Positions 1 through 6,226 are shown, counted from the stretch's first letter. The stretch: 8,599 nt of DNA from Magnetococcales bacterium (GCA_015229095.1 JADGCE010000114.1:1-8599), one strand, 5' to 3'. Program-made: numbers and translations. Notes: a model not told the origin generated them from the letters alone.

Positions 1-11
1 CTTTAAATTAT

Positions 12-56
12 TAAAAAAAAAGAGGGGGTCTGGGGGATTCATCCCCCAGGGTTTTC
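12..56. terminator. Probable intrinsic, possibly bidirectional terminator
   Basis: A perfect 8-bp stem (CTGGGGGA at 30-37 pairing with TCCCCCAG at 42-49) closes a TTCA loop. On the plus strand it is followed by GGGTTTTC, a short T tract. On the minus strand it is followed, after a C-rich stretch, by nine T (the A run at 13-21). The minus-strand reading is therefore the stronger terminator and would serve a gene ending left of the window. The hairpin also insulates the operon starting at 103. Stem and tracts are seen directly; termination is inferred. Confidence 0.55.
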
Positions 57-63
57 TGAAGGG

Positions 64-79
64 CGGCATATCCACTGCG
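64..79 (+). promoter_or_regulatory. Candidate sigma54 (-24/-12) promoter
   Basis: The stretch CGGCATATCCACTGCG fits the RpoN consensus TGGCAYRN4TTGCW at 13 of 16 positions when unspecified positions are counted as matches. The key GG (65-66) and GC (77-78) have the required 12-nt register. Mismatches are at the first T, the first T of TTGC and the final W. The predicted start near position 90 lies about 13 nt before the ATG at 103. An NtrC-encoding operon driven by sigma54 makes biological sense, but one imperfect match in about 100 bp can occur by chance. No upstream NtrC-binding palindrome is visible. Confidence 0.3.
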
Positions 80-102
80 CAGCGGGGATCGGTACATATT
101 CC

Positions 103-450
103 ATGCACTTAAAGCTGATCACAGTCATCACCCGCACTCACCTGACCGAGCGGATCATTCTGGCGGCCAAGCGGGCGGGTGCGACCGGGGCGACCATTCT
201 GCCGGCGCGGGGGACGGGTTTGGCGGAGGCGCGCTCTTTTCTGGGGCTCTCTCTGGACAGCCAGCGGGATTTGCTCCTCTTTTTACTGGAGGAGAACATG
301 GTGTTGGCGGTGACGAAGGCCATCCATGCAGAGGGCGAACTGGATAATCCCGGTACGGGCATGTTGTTTGTTCTGGATGTGGAACAGGCCATGGGATTGA
401 AAGAGCAACTCGCCTGTTTTGAAACGGAAATTCATGAGCAGTACAATTGA
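103..450 (+). CDS. PII-like nitrogen regulatory protein
   Basis: This 115-residue protein has PII (GlnB/GlnK) family length and layout: an N-terminal beta strand (LKLITVITR, 3-11), a helix, the glycine motif GATGATILPARGTG (26-39) leading into the T-loop, a second strand and helix (57-75), and a C-terminal GTGMLFVLDVEQA segment like the GxGxIFV stretch of PII. PII trimers bind ATP/ADP and often 2-oxoglutarate and regulate partners by T-loop contacts. The T-loop region here (about 37-55) has no tyrosine at the position uridylylated in GlnB. It therefore belongs to a divergent PII-like branch, and classic GlnD control is unlikely. From memory, short PII-like proteins of this kind are also found beside membrane transporters; none is visible here. 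The stop lies 2 bp before dusB, suggesting cotranscription with dusB-ntrB-ntrC. No strong ribosome binding site is seen before the ATG. Confidence 0.82.
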   Translation: MHLKLITVITRTHLTERIILAAKRAGATGATILPARGTGLAEARSFLGLSLDSQRDLLLFLLEENMVLAVTKAIHAEGELDNPGTGMLFVLDVEQAMGLKEQLACFETEIHEQYN

Positions 451-452
451 AC

Positions 453-1496
453 ATGTCGGTCGTTCCCCCTGATGTTCTTGCCACAGCGGAGCGTGATCCG
501 CTTTCCCAACTGTTTGCACCGGATCGAACCACTGTGCCGTTGCTGCTGGCTCCCATGGCGGGAGTAACCGACTGGCCGTTTCGTCTCCTGGCCCGGCGGT
601 ATGGGGCGGAGATGACGGTGTCGGAGATGGTGGCCTCCCAGGCGATGATCCGGCATGTACCCAAGAGTATAAAGATGGCCTCCCGCCTGGCGAGCGAAGG
701 GTTGGTAGCGGTACAGATTGCAGGGGCGGATCCAGAGGTCATGGCGGAGGCGGCGCGCATGAATGTGGATCTGGGTGCCCCGGTGATCGACATCAACATG
801 GGCTGCCCGGTCAAAAAAATTGCCAAGAGCCATGCGGGCGCGGCCTTGATGCGGGATGAACGGTTGGCCGGCCAGATCATGGCGGCGGTGGTGGGGGCGG
901 TGCCGGTGCCGGTGACGGTCAAAATGCGTCTGGGTTGGGATGATGGGCAGCGCAATGCCCTGGCCATCGCCCGTATTGCCGAGGCATCGGGTGTGCGGGC
1001 GGTGACGGTGCATGGCCGCACCCGTGCGCAAATGTATGCGGGAGAGGCCGACTGGCAGGCCATCGCCGAAATCAAGGCGGGCGTTTCCATCCCGGTGGTT
1101 GGCAATGGGGATGTCACCACGCCGGAGGGGGCGCGGCGTCTGCGGGAGGTGGCGGGGGTGGATGGCATCATGATCGGGCGGGGAGCGATGGGCGCACCCT
1201 GGATATTTCGCTCGATTGCCCATTATCTGCGCACGGGAGAGCATCTTCCGGACCCGGAGCCTGCCGAAAAAATCCAGGTCATTCTTGAGCATTACGAAAC
1301 AATCCTCTCCTTTCACGGCCTGGAGATCGGCAACCGGCTGGCGCGCAAACATTTGGCCTGGCACACCCGTGGCATGGTGGGGGGGGGGCGTTTTCGCGAG
1401 CGGCTGAACCACTCCCCGAATGCCCAGGAAACCCGGCGGTTGTTGCGTGAATTTTTGGGGGTTGCTCAGTGCGATGGGGAGGGGGAGGGGGAGTGA
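453..1496 (+). CDS. dusB: tRNA-dihydrouridine synthase DusB (NifR3)
   Basis: This FMN- and NADPH-dependent enzyme reduces uridine to dihydrouridine in the tRNA D-loop. Family motifs are clear, numbered from the ATG: LAPMAGVTDWPFR (32-44, FMN site), VQIAGADP (87-94), DINMGCPVKK with catalytic Cys118, VKMRLGW, the HGRTRxQxY motif, GNGDV and IGRGAMGAPWIF near the flavin phosphate. At 347 residues it is slightly longer than E. coli DusB because of about 27 extra N-terminal residues. The start is uncertain: TTG at 447 overlaps the stop of the preceding gene, while ATG at 453 is 6 bases further and preferred. Neither has a good Shine-Dalgarno. In alphaproteobacteria dusB (old name nifR3) is the usual first gene of the ntrBC operon, as here, with 2 bp to the preferred ntrB start. 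A run of ten G at 1379-1388 lies inside the coding region. Confidence 0.95.
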   Translation: MSVVPPDVLATAERDPLSQLFAPDRTTVPLLLAPMAGVTDWPFRLLARRYGAEMTVSEMVASQAMIRHVPKSIKMASRLASEGLVAVQIAGADPEVMAEAARMNVDLGAPVIDINMGCPVKKIAKSHAGAALMRDERLAGQIMAAVVGAVPVPVTVKMRLGWDDGQRNALAIARIAEASGVRAVTVHGRTRAQMYAGEADWQAIAEIKAGVSIPVVGNGDVTTPEGARRLREVAGVDGIMIGRGAMGAPWIFRSIAHYLRTGEHLPDPEPAEKIQVILEHYETILSFHGLEIGNRLARKHLAWHTRGMVGGGRFRERLNHSPNAQETRRLLREFLGVAQCDGEGEGE

Positions 1497-1498
1497 CC

Positions 1499-2557
1499 AT
1501 GAACTTCACACCAGAGCTGTTATGGGATCAACTGACCACCGGGGTGATTGCGGTGGATGGCGCGGGTGTGGTCCAGGCGGTCAATGGCGCGGCGGAGCGG
1601 TTGTTGGGCCGGGCGCGTCGTCATTTGTTGGGCGTTCCATTGGAAGGGCTGTTGCCCGGCCATCCGATCGCCCTGGATTTGATCCATCGGGCACGAAATC
1701 TGGCGATGCCCTGCCGGGTGCGCACCGCACAGCTCAACCCCTCGCCCGGCCTCTTGTTGTCGGTCTCCCTGACGGCGGTCCCCCTGGAGGATGCGGCGGG
1801 CAACGGGGTGGGAGTGCTGTTGCAACTGGAAGAGGTGGGTGCCCTGGAGCGGATCGAAGAGGGGCAGCGGCTGCAAGATACCCTGGACTCCCTGGAGACG
1901 CTGGCCCTGACCGTGGCCCATGAAGTCAAAAATCCATTGGCCGGCATTCGCGGTGTGGCACAACTGCTGGAGATGGAAGGGGGAGGGGAGTCGGTGGCCA
2001 CCTGTACCGCCCTGATCTGTACCGAGGTGGACCGCATCAGTCGGTTGCTGGATGCCCTGTTGGGACTGGCCGACCGGCATTCGACCCCGGAAGAGGCGAT
2101 CAACATTCATGAAATTCTTGACCATGTCCTCCGTTTGTGCCAGCGGGCAGAGATCCGCATGCAGCAGGATTATGATCCTTCTCTCCCCACCATTCGCGGT
2201 GATCGGGATCAATTGATCCAGCTTTTTCTGAATCTGGTGCGCAACGCCAGTGATGCGGCGGGAGAAGGCGGCACCGTCACGTTGCATACCCGCATTTCGG
2301 CACAGGTCCGCTTTGAGCAGGGACGGCGGCAACGCCACATTATTGTGGAGGTACGGGATAATGGTCCCGGCATTGCGGACTCGGTGCGGCAACGCATGTT
2401 TTTGCCCTTCGTGACCAGTAAACCCAGAGGAGCCGGCAGCGGTCTCGGATTGGCCATTGTGCAAAAAATTGTTCATGATCACGGAGGGTTGGTAGAGGTG
2501 GCCGAGCAGGCCGGTCAGACCATTTTTCGTGTCCTGTTACCGGTGAGTGTGCCATGA
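1499..2557 (+). CDS. ntrB: Nitrogen regulation sensor histidine kinase NtrB
   Basis: A cytosolic two-component kinase/phosphatase of 352 residues that controls NtrC and is normally governed by PII. The order is a PAS-like sensor domain (about 5-110, starting LLWDQLTTGVIAVDG), a short helical linker, the HisKA dimerisation domain with phosphoacceptor His141 in AHEVKNPLAGI, and the HATPase_c domain with N box LFLNLVRNASDAA (Asn249), G1 box DNGPGI (287-292), F box FLPFVTSKP and G2 box GSGLGLAI (313-320). No transmembrane segment is present, as expected for NtrB and unlike NtrY. The ATG at 1499 follows a purine-rich G/A stretch (1476-1493) that can act as ribosome binding site; a GTG at 1469 would add a glycine-rich tail inside dusB and is less likely. 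The stop overlaps the ntrC start as ATGA, so kinase and regulator are translationally coupled. Confidence 0.95.
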   Translation: MNFTPELLWDQLTTGVIAVDGAGVVQAVNGAAERLLGRARRHLLGVPLEGLLPGHPIALDLIHRARNLAMPCRVRTAQLNPSPGLLLSVSLTAVPLEDAAGNGVGVLLQLEEVGALERIEEGQRLQDTLDSLETLALTVAHEVKNPLAGIRGVAQLLEMEGGGESVATCTALICTEVDRISRLLDALLGLADRHSTPEEAINIHEILDHVLRLCQRAEIRMQQDYDPSLPTIRGDRDQLIQLFLNLVRNASDAAGEGGTVTLHTRISAQVRFEQGRRQRHIIVEVRDNGPGIADSVRQRMFLPFVTSKPRGAGSGLGLAIVQKIVHDHGGLVEVAEQAGQTIFRVLLPVSVP

Positions 2558-4026
2558 CGACCGCGCAAACCATTCTGGTGGCTGACGACGATCATGCCAT
2601 GCGCTATGTGCTGGAACAGGCATTGGGCCGGGCAGGATATCGGGTGCACAGCTTTGACAACAGCAAGGCATTGCTGGACTTTGCCGGCGAGGGCCGGGTG
2701 GACCTGGTGATCACTGACATTGTCATGCCCTCCGGGTCGGGTCTGGACCTGTTGCAAACCTTGCGTACCCGCTATCCCGACCTGCCGGTGATCGTCATGA
2801 CGGCACAGAGCACCCTGAGCCATGCCGTGCAAGCATTCGAGCGGGGAGCTTTTGAGTATCTGGCCAAGCCGTTTGACATTCGGCGCATGATTGAGCTGGT
2901 GAGCCAGGCACTGAAACGGACGCAGCAAGCCCGTCACCGTCCGGCTCCGGCGACTGAATTCAGCCGGTTTGGTGGCTTTGTTGGTGTCTCCCAGGCGATG
3001 CAGGAGCTGTTTCGGACCATTGGCCGATTGGCCAATTCGGAGATGACGGTGCTGATTCATGGCGAATCCGGCACGGGCAAGGAGCTGGTTGCCCGGGCCG
3101 TACACGATCACTCTCCACGACGACAGGGGCCGTTTACAGCGATCAACATGGCGGCCATTCCTGGCAATTTGATTGAAAGTGAACTGTTTGGCCACGAAAA
3201 AGGGGCTTTTACCGGAGCCATCGCCCGGCATCATGGCCATTTTGAACGGGCCAGAGGGGGCACGCTGTTTCTGGACGAGATTGGGGATATGCCCATGCAG
3301 GCGCAGACTCGTCTATTGCGTGTGTTGCAGGGGGGGGCTTTCACCCGGGTGGGGGGGACGGAGACCTTGCGAACCGATGTGCGTATTGTCGCGGCCACGC
3401 ACCAGAATTTGCCCGCTGCCATTGTCGAGGGTCGTTTTCGGGAGGATCTTTTCTATCGGCTCAACGTGATACCGTTGTATGTCCCCTCCCTGCGGACGCG
3501 GCGAGAAGACATTCCCCTGCTGGCGGACTATTTTCTGGCACACGCCGCGCAACATTTGGGGCTGCCCCTGAAACGTCTGGCCAACGACAGCTTGGCGGAG
3601 TTGGTGGCCTACGACTGGCCGGGCAATGTGCGGGAGTTGGAAAATTTGATCCACCGCTTGATGATCCTGACACCACAAGAGATTATCCAACGGGAACATT
3701 TACAGTTGCCGCGTGCGGAAGCCGGACTTACCATGGAACCCATTCGGGAATCGCTCTCCCTGCTTCCGGTCGAGCCGACTACGCAAGAGAAAATGGATCT
3801 GGAGCAGGGGGTACTCCATTTTTTGCGTGATTTTTTTGCCTCTCCTGACTGGAAAAAATGTGATAACCTGTACGACTTGGTAATCGGGCGCGTTGAAAAA
3901 ACACTGTTTCTCAAAATATTGTCCGAGACATCCGGCAATCGGGTGATGGCCTCGCGGCTGTTGGGTATCAATCGGAACACGCTGCGCAAAAAAATTCAGG
4001 AACTTGACGTGGACTTAAAAAGATGA
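2554..4026 (+). CDS. ntrC: Nitrogen regulation response regulator NtrC
   Basis: A sigma54-dependent activator of 490 residues with full domain order. The receiver domain (about 6-120) has the acidic cluster Asp11-13, phosphoacceptor Asp55, Thr83 and Lys105. The central AAA+ domain (about 140-375) has Walker A GESGTGKE (170-177), the sigma54-contacting loop GAFTGA (217-222), Walker B GGTLFLDEIGD (235-245) and the arginine region around FREDLFYRLNV. A C-terminal Fis-type helix-turn-helix follows (about 450-490, SGNRVMASRLLGINRNTLRKK). All catalytic and sigma54-contact motifs are intact, so it should open RpoN promoters once phosphorylated by NtrB under nitrogen limitation. It starts inside the ntrB stop codon, with GGTGAG at 2542-2547 as a possible ribosome binding site. 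The ntrYX pair that follows ntrC in many alphaproteobacteria is absent; the F0 ATP synthase cluster follows instead. G runs of 8 and 7 lie in the AAA+ coding region. Confidence 0.96.
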   Translation: MTTAQTILVADDDHAMRYVLEQALGRAGYRVHSFDNSKALLDFAGEGRVDLVITDIVMPSGSGLDLLQTLRTRYPDLPVIVMTAQSTLSHAVQAFERGAFEYLAKPFDIRRMIELVSQALKRTQQARHRPAPATEFSRFGGFVGVSQAMQELFRTIGRLANSEMTVLIHGESGTGKELVARAVHDHSPRRQGPFTAINMAAIPGNLIESELFGHEKGAFTGAIARHHGHFERARGGTLFLDEIGDMPMQAQTRLLRVLQGGAFTRVGGTETLRTDVRIVAATHQNLPAAIVEGRFREDLFYRLNVIPLYVPSLRTRREDIPLLADYFLAHAAQHLGLPLKRLANDSLAELVAYDWPGNVRELENLIHRLMILTPQEIIQREHLQLPRAEAGLTMEPIRESLSLLPVEPTTQEKMDLEQGVLHFLRDFFASPDWKKCDNLYDLVIGRVEKTLFLKILSETSGNRVMASRLLGINRNTLRKKIQELDVDLKR

Positions 4027-4038
4027 GAGGTTGAAGCA

Positions 4039-4067
4039 TTGACAGGGGGAGCAACTTTTTTTAGCAT
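4039..4067 (+). promoter_or_regulatory. Sigma70-type promoter of the F0 ATP synthase cluster
   Basis: A perfect -35 box TTGACA (4039-4044) and a -10 box TAGCAT (4062-4067, 4 of 6 to TATAAT) are separated by the ideal 17 bp. It begins 12 bases after the ntrC stop. The expected start near 4074 leaves a leader of about 18 nt before the atpI ATG at 4092. No terminator hairpin is seen between ntrC and this promoter, so read-through from the ntr operon is also possible. Confidence 0.6.
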
Positions 4068-4091
4068 GCAGGCGTGTTCCAGGTGATCGGG

Positions 4092-4361
4092 ATGGATCAG
4101 GATGGTTCCACGCCGCCCCAGGCGTCAGATACGGGGGGCCCTGCTGCCCGGCCTCCTTCCCGATCAGGGATGGGTCTGGGAATGCGGATGGCCACGGATA
4201 TGGTGGTGGCCACGTTGATCGGTGTGGGGATGGGTCACTATCTGGATGAGTGGCTGGGTTTGCATCCCTGGATGACGGTTTTGTTTTTTTTGTTTGGGGC
4301 GGTGGCCGGGTTTCGTGCAGTATACCGGGCTGCCCAGGAAGGTTCATCCCAGGCCCCCTGA
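4092..4361 (+). CDS. atpI: AtpI/AtpZ-family F0 assembly protein
   Basis: A small membrane protein of 89 residues at the head of the F0 cluster. Residues 1-27 are polar and low in complexity. Two hydrophobic helices follow: MATDMVVATLIGVGMGHYLDE and WMTVLFFLFGAVAGFRAVYR. The conserved pattern, a glycine-rich first helix ending in G-x-x-L-D and a second helix ending near FR, is typical of the AtpI/AtpZ group. These proteins assist assembly of the c-ring and have been linked to Mg2+ transport; they are not part of the finished enzyme. The ATG at 4092 is chosen because AGGTGA (4081-4086) lies 5 nt upstream; a GTG at 4074 falls at the predicted transcription start. A gap of 47 bp separates it from atpB. 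Confidence 0.82.
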   Translation: MDQDGSTPPQASDTGGPAARPPSRSGMGLGMRMATDMVVATLIGVGMGHYLDEWLGLHPWMTVLFFLFGAVAGFRAVYRAAQEGSSQAP

Positions 4362-4394
4362 ATGATTGGGCGGGCTTGGCGAGATCGGTGCACA

Positions 4395-4402
4395 AGAGGA
4401 GG
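4395..4402 (+). promoter_or_regulatory. Ribosome binding site fixing a TTG start for atpB
   Basis: AGAGGAGG, close to the perfect anti-16S complement, lies 6 nt before TTG 4409. The later in-frame ATG (4475) has only GC-rich sequence ahead of it and no purine box. This favours the TTG start and a longer subunit a N-terminus. Confidence 0.65.
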
Positions 4403-4408
4403 ACGGCC

Positions 4409-5200
4409 TTGCTACTGACGACCACTGCCATTAGTGTAGATGCTGCTCACGCCGCTGCGGCTGCGGCACCGCGCATGGATCCCTTGCACCATTTTCAGGT
4501 GGTCAAGTATATACAGATGGCTCCTTTCGGGCTGGATGTTTCCATATCCAACTCCGTGGTTTGGATGTGGATCTCCCTTGCGGCGGTGTTTTTCTTTTTT
4601 CGTTATGCATTCCGTCGTCCAGAGATGGTTCCCGGTCGGATGCAGAGCGTTGCCGAGGCGGGGTATCTGTTTATTCGGGGGATTGTGGATGAAAATATCG
4701 GTCCCAGCGGCAAGCCTTTCTTTCCCATGGTTTTTACGTTGTTCTTTTTTGTGCTGTTTTGCAATTGGACGGGTTTAATTCCTGGCTCGTTTACAGCGAC
4801 CTCCCAGTTGATTGTCACGGCGACTCTGGCGTTGGGGATATTTTTTCTCTCCATTTTCCTGGGTTTTTATAAGCATGGCTTGAAATTTTTGGGTTTTTTC
4901 GTACCATCCGGGTTGCCGGTATTGTTGTTGCCGTTGATGGTTCCGATTGAGATTATCTCTTTTCTGGCCCGTCCGGTTTCTTTGTCGGTGCGCCTGTTTG
5001 CCAACATGACGGCTGGGCATACGGTGTTGGGGGTGTTGTTCTTTTTTGCGGCGACGCTGCCGTGGATTGGCTCTTGGTTGCCGTTTGGGTTTTCGGTTGT
5101 TTTTACTGCGGTGGAAATTTTCATTGGTTTTATCCAGGCGTATATTTTCACCATTTTGACGTGTGTGTATATTAACGATTCGTTGCACCTACATCATTGA
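4409..5200 (+). CDS. atpB: ATP synthase F0 subunit a
   Basis: Integral membrane subunit of 263 residues that forms the two proton half-channels against the c-ring. Several hydrophobic helices are visible, for example 48-64, 104-125, 134-153, 168-187 and 206-230 onward. The hallmark SVRLFANMTAGH segment carries the essential stator arginine at Arg195 (E. coli Arg210 equivalent). PIEIISFLARP (179-189) and the C-terminal VEIFIGFIQAYIFTILTCVYI are also family-typical. Numbering uses TTG 4409, chosen for its ribosome binding site. This adds 22 mainly small or hydrophobic residues before MDPLHHF, the segment that resembles the usual start of alphaproteobacterial subunit a. If translation began at ATG 4475 the protein would be 241 residues. 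It lies between atpI and atpE, 70 bp before the latter. Confidence 0.95.
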   Translation: MLLTTTAISVDAAHAAAAAAPRMDPLHHFQVVKYIQMAPFGLDVSISNSVVWMWISLAAVFFFFRYAFRRPEMVPGRMQSVAEAGYLFIRGIVDENIGPSGKPFFPMVFTLFFFVLFCNWTGLIPGSFTATSQLIVTATLALGIFFLSIFLGFYKHGLKFLGFFVPSGLPVLLLPLMVPIEIISFLARPVSLSVRLFANMTAGHTVLGVLFFFAATLPWIGSWLPFGFSVVFTAVEIFIGFIQAYIFTILTCVYINDSLHLHH

Positions 5201-5253
5201 GATGTAGTTCATGCAGCGTGTCACGTGCGAGAATCGCGAACTTTGCTATTCTG

Positions 5254-5262
5254 TTAGGAGAG
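5254..5262 (+). promoter_or_regulatory. Ribosome binding site of atpE
   Basis: TTAGGAGAG lies 8 nt before ATG 5271 and sets the start of the 75-residue subunit c. A longer frame from 5211 would add 20 polar residues unlike any c subunit. A strong site suits a subunit needed in about ten copies per enzyme. Confidence 0.6.
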
Positions 5263-5270
5263 ATGACAAG

Positions 5271-5498
5271 ATGGAAAGCCTACCCGCCTCCTTCATAGGT
5301 ATGGGATTGGCCGCCGCAGGGCTGGCTGGTTCTGGAATTGGTTTGGGGTTCATGTTTGGCAAGGCGATTGAGGCGTTTGCCCGTCAGCCTGGAGCTGAGG
5401 CTCAGTTGTCCAAGTATGTCTGGATTGGTGCGGCGTTTGTGGAAGCCATTGCGTTGTATGGTTTGGTGTTGGCCTTCATCATTATGGGTAAGGGTTGA
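5271..5498 (+). CDS. atpE: ATP synthase F0 subunit c
   Basis: Proteolipid of 75 residues forming the rotating ring. Helix 1 contains the glycine motif AGSGIGLG (19-26), which packs neighbouring subunits. The polar loop has Arg38-Gln39-Pro40, which contacts gamma and epsilon. Helix 2 carries the ion-binding carboxylate Glu58 in GAAFVEAIALYG. The residue after Glu58 is alanine rather than the Ser/Thr of Na+-type rings, so H+ coupling is the likely mode. Length and motifs match alphaproteobacterial c subunits. The stop is 5 bp before the preferred atpF' start. Confidence 0.96.
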   Translation: MESLPASFIGMGLAAAGLAGSGIGLGFMFGKAIEAFARQPGAEAQLSKYVWIGAAFVEAIALYGLVLAFIIMGKG

Positions 5499-5503
5499 TC
5501 CTT

Positions 5504-6067
5504 ATGATCTCGAGCGCACATGCCGCGACGGAGGCGCATGCCCAATCGTCCGGGCTGCCCCAGTTCGACTCCAGCGTCTTTGGATCGCAAATCTTTTGGA
5601 CGATTGTCTCTTTTCTGGTGTTGATGTATCTGCTCAAGCGGTATGTCATTCCGGCTATTGGGGATATTCTGGACAACCGCAGCAAAAAGATTGGCGATGA
5701 TTTGCAACATGCGGAGAAGGCCCGTCAGGATGCGGACCGGTTGTTGGTCGCTTATCGAGAGCAGATGGAGCGGGCGCGGCAGATGGCGGCGGCCACCCTG
5801 GAGGAGGCGCGTCTGGAGGCTTCTGCCATGCGGGACCAGGCACTGACAGAGTTAGGTGAGGAGTTGGCGAAGAAGCGGGCTGCTGCCTTGGACGAGATTG
5901 AGCGGGCTCGTGTGCAGGCGATGGAGGATGTTCAAGCGGCGGCGGTGGATATTGCCATGTTGGCCACGGAGAAGCTGATTGCCAAGTCGGTCAACCGGGC
6001 GAAGGCCGAAGAGATGGTCAAAGATGCGGTGAGCCATCTGGAGCAAAACAAAGCCAGCCTGCATTGA
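5504..6067 (+). CDS. atpF': ATP synthase F0 subunit b' (peripheral stalk)
   Basis: Stalk subunit of 187 residues linking subunit a to F1. A short Ala/His-rich leader precedes the b'-typical signature LPQFDSSVFGSQIFW (18-32). One transmembrane helix follows (about 30-48), then VIPAIGDILDNRSKKIGDDL and a long charged coiled coil (about 55-150) rich in Ala, Glu, Arg and Gln. The LPQxD...QIFW motif assigns it to the b' branch that in alphaproteobacteria and cyanobacteria pairs with a separate b subunit. No second b gene follows; the next feature is a terminator and a tRNA. It could therefore act as a homodimer, or pair with a b encoded elsewhere. ATG 5504 is preferred over TTG 5495, which overlaps the atpE stop. 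A weak AAGG (5490-5493) lies upstream. Confidence 0.9.
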   Translation: MISSAHAATEAHAQSSGLPQFDSSVFGSQIFWTIVSFLVLMYLLKRYVIPAIGDILDNRSKKIGDDLQHAEKARQDADRLLVAYREQMERARQMAAATLEEARLEASAMRDQALTELGEELAKKRAAALDEIERARVQAMEDVQAAAVDIAMLATEKLIAKSVNRAKAEEMVKDAVSHLEQNKASLH

Positions 6068-6094
6068 GAATGGCCTGTATCGGATGTGGTGGGG

Positions 6095-6129
6095 AAGGCC
6101 GGGTTCCTGTCGAGGGGATTCGGCCTTTT
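6095..6129 (+). terminator. Probable intrinsic terminator of the F0 cluster
   Basis: AAGGCCG (6095-6101) pairs perfectly with CGGCCTT (6121-6127), and the run continues as TTTT through 6129. The 19-nt loop can itself form a small hairpin (CCT/AGG around GTCG, extendable by G-U pairs). It sits 28 bp after the b' stop and 20 bp before the tRNA, a sensible place to end atp transcription. The T tract is short, so efficiency is uncertain. Confidence 0.5.
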
Positions 6130-6149
6130 GCCGTTGTTTATTTTTGCAT

Positions 6150-6226
6150 GTCCTCGTAGCTCAGCCGGATAGAGCAACGGATTCCTAATCCGTAGGCCGT
6201 GCGTTCAAATCGCGCCGGGGACACCA
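6150..6226 (+). tRNA. tRNA-Arg (anticodon CCU)
   Basis: A complete 77-nt cloverleaf can be folded. The acceptor stem GTCCTCG (6150-6156) pairs with CGGGGAC (6216-6222) with one G-U pair. The D stem is GCTC (6159-6162) with GAGC (6172-6175). The anticodon stem ACGGA (6177-6181) pairs with TCCGT (6189-6193) around loop TTCCTAA. The T stem GTGCG (6199-6203) pairs with CGCGC (6211-6215) around TTCAAAT. The anticodon at 6184-6186 is CCT, reading the arginine codon AGG. The discriminator is A, and CCA (6224-6226) is encoded. tRNA-Arg(CCU), argW in E. coli, is a known integration target for prophages and islands, which fits the accessory DNA directly downstream. Confidence 0.96.

Noticed and set aside
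155..1412. Long minus-strand open frames (338 and 326 codons) opposite the PII-like gene and dusB.
   Set aside because: They are antisense to genes with clear family motifs, are rich in Arg/Pro/His as expected from reversed GC-rich codons, and show no domain or ribosome binding site.
1420..1923. Plus-strand 167-codon Gly/Arg-rich frame overlapping the dusB end and ntrB.
   Set aside because: It is a shifted frame of ntrB, whose own frame has complete kinase motifs; the composition is that of a GC-rich shadow frame.
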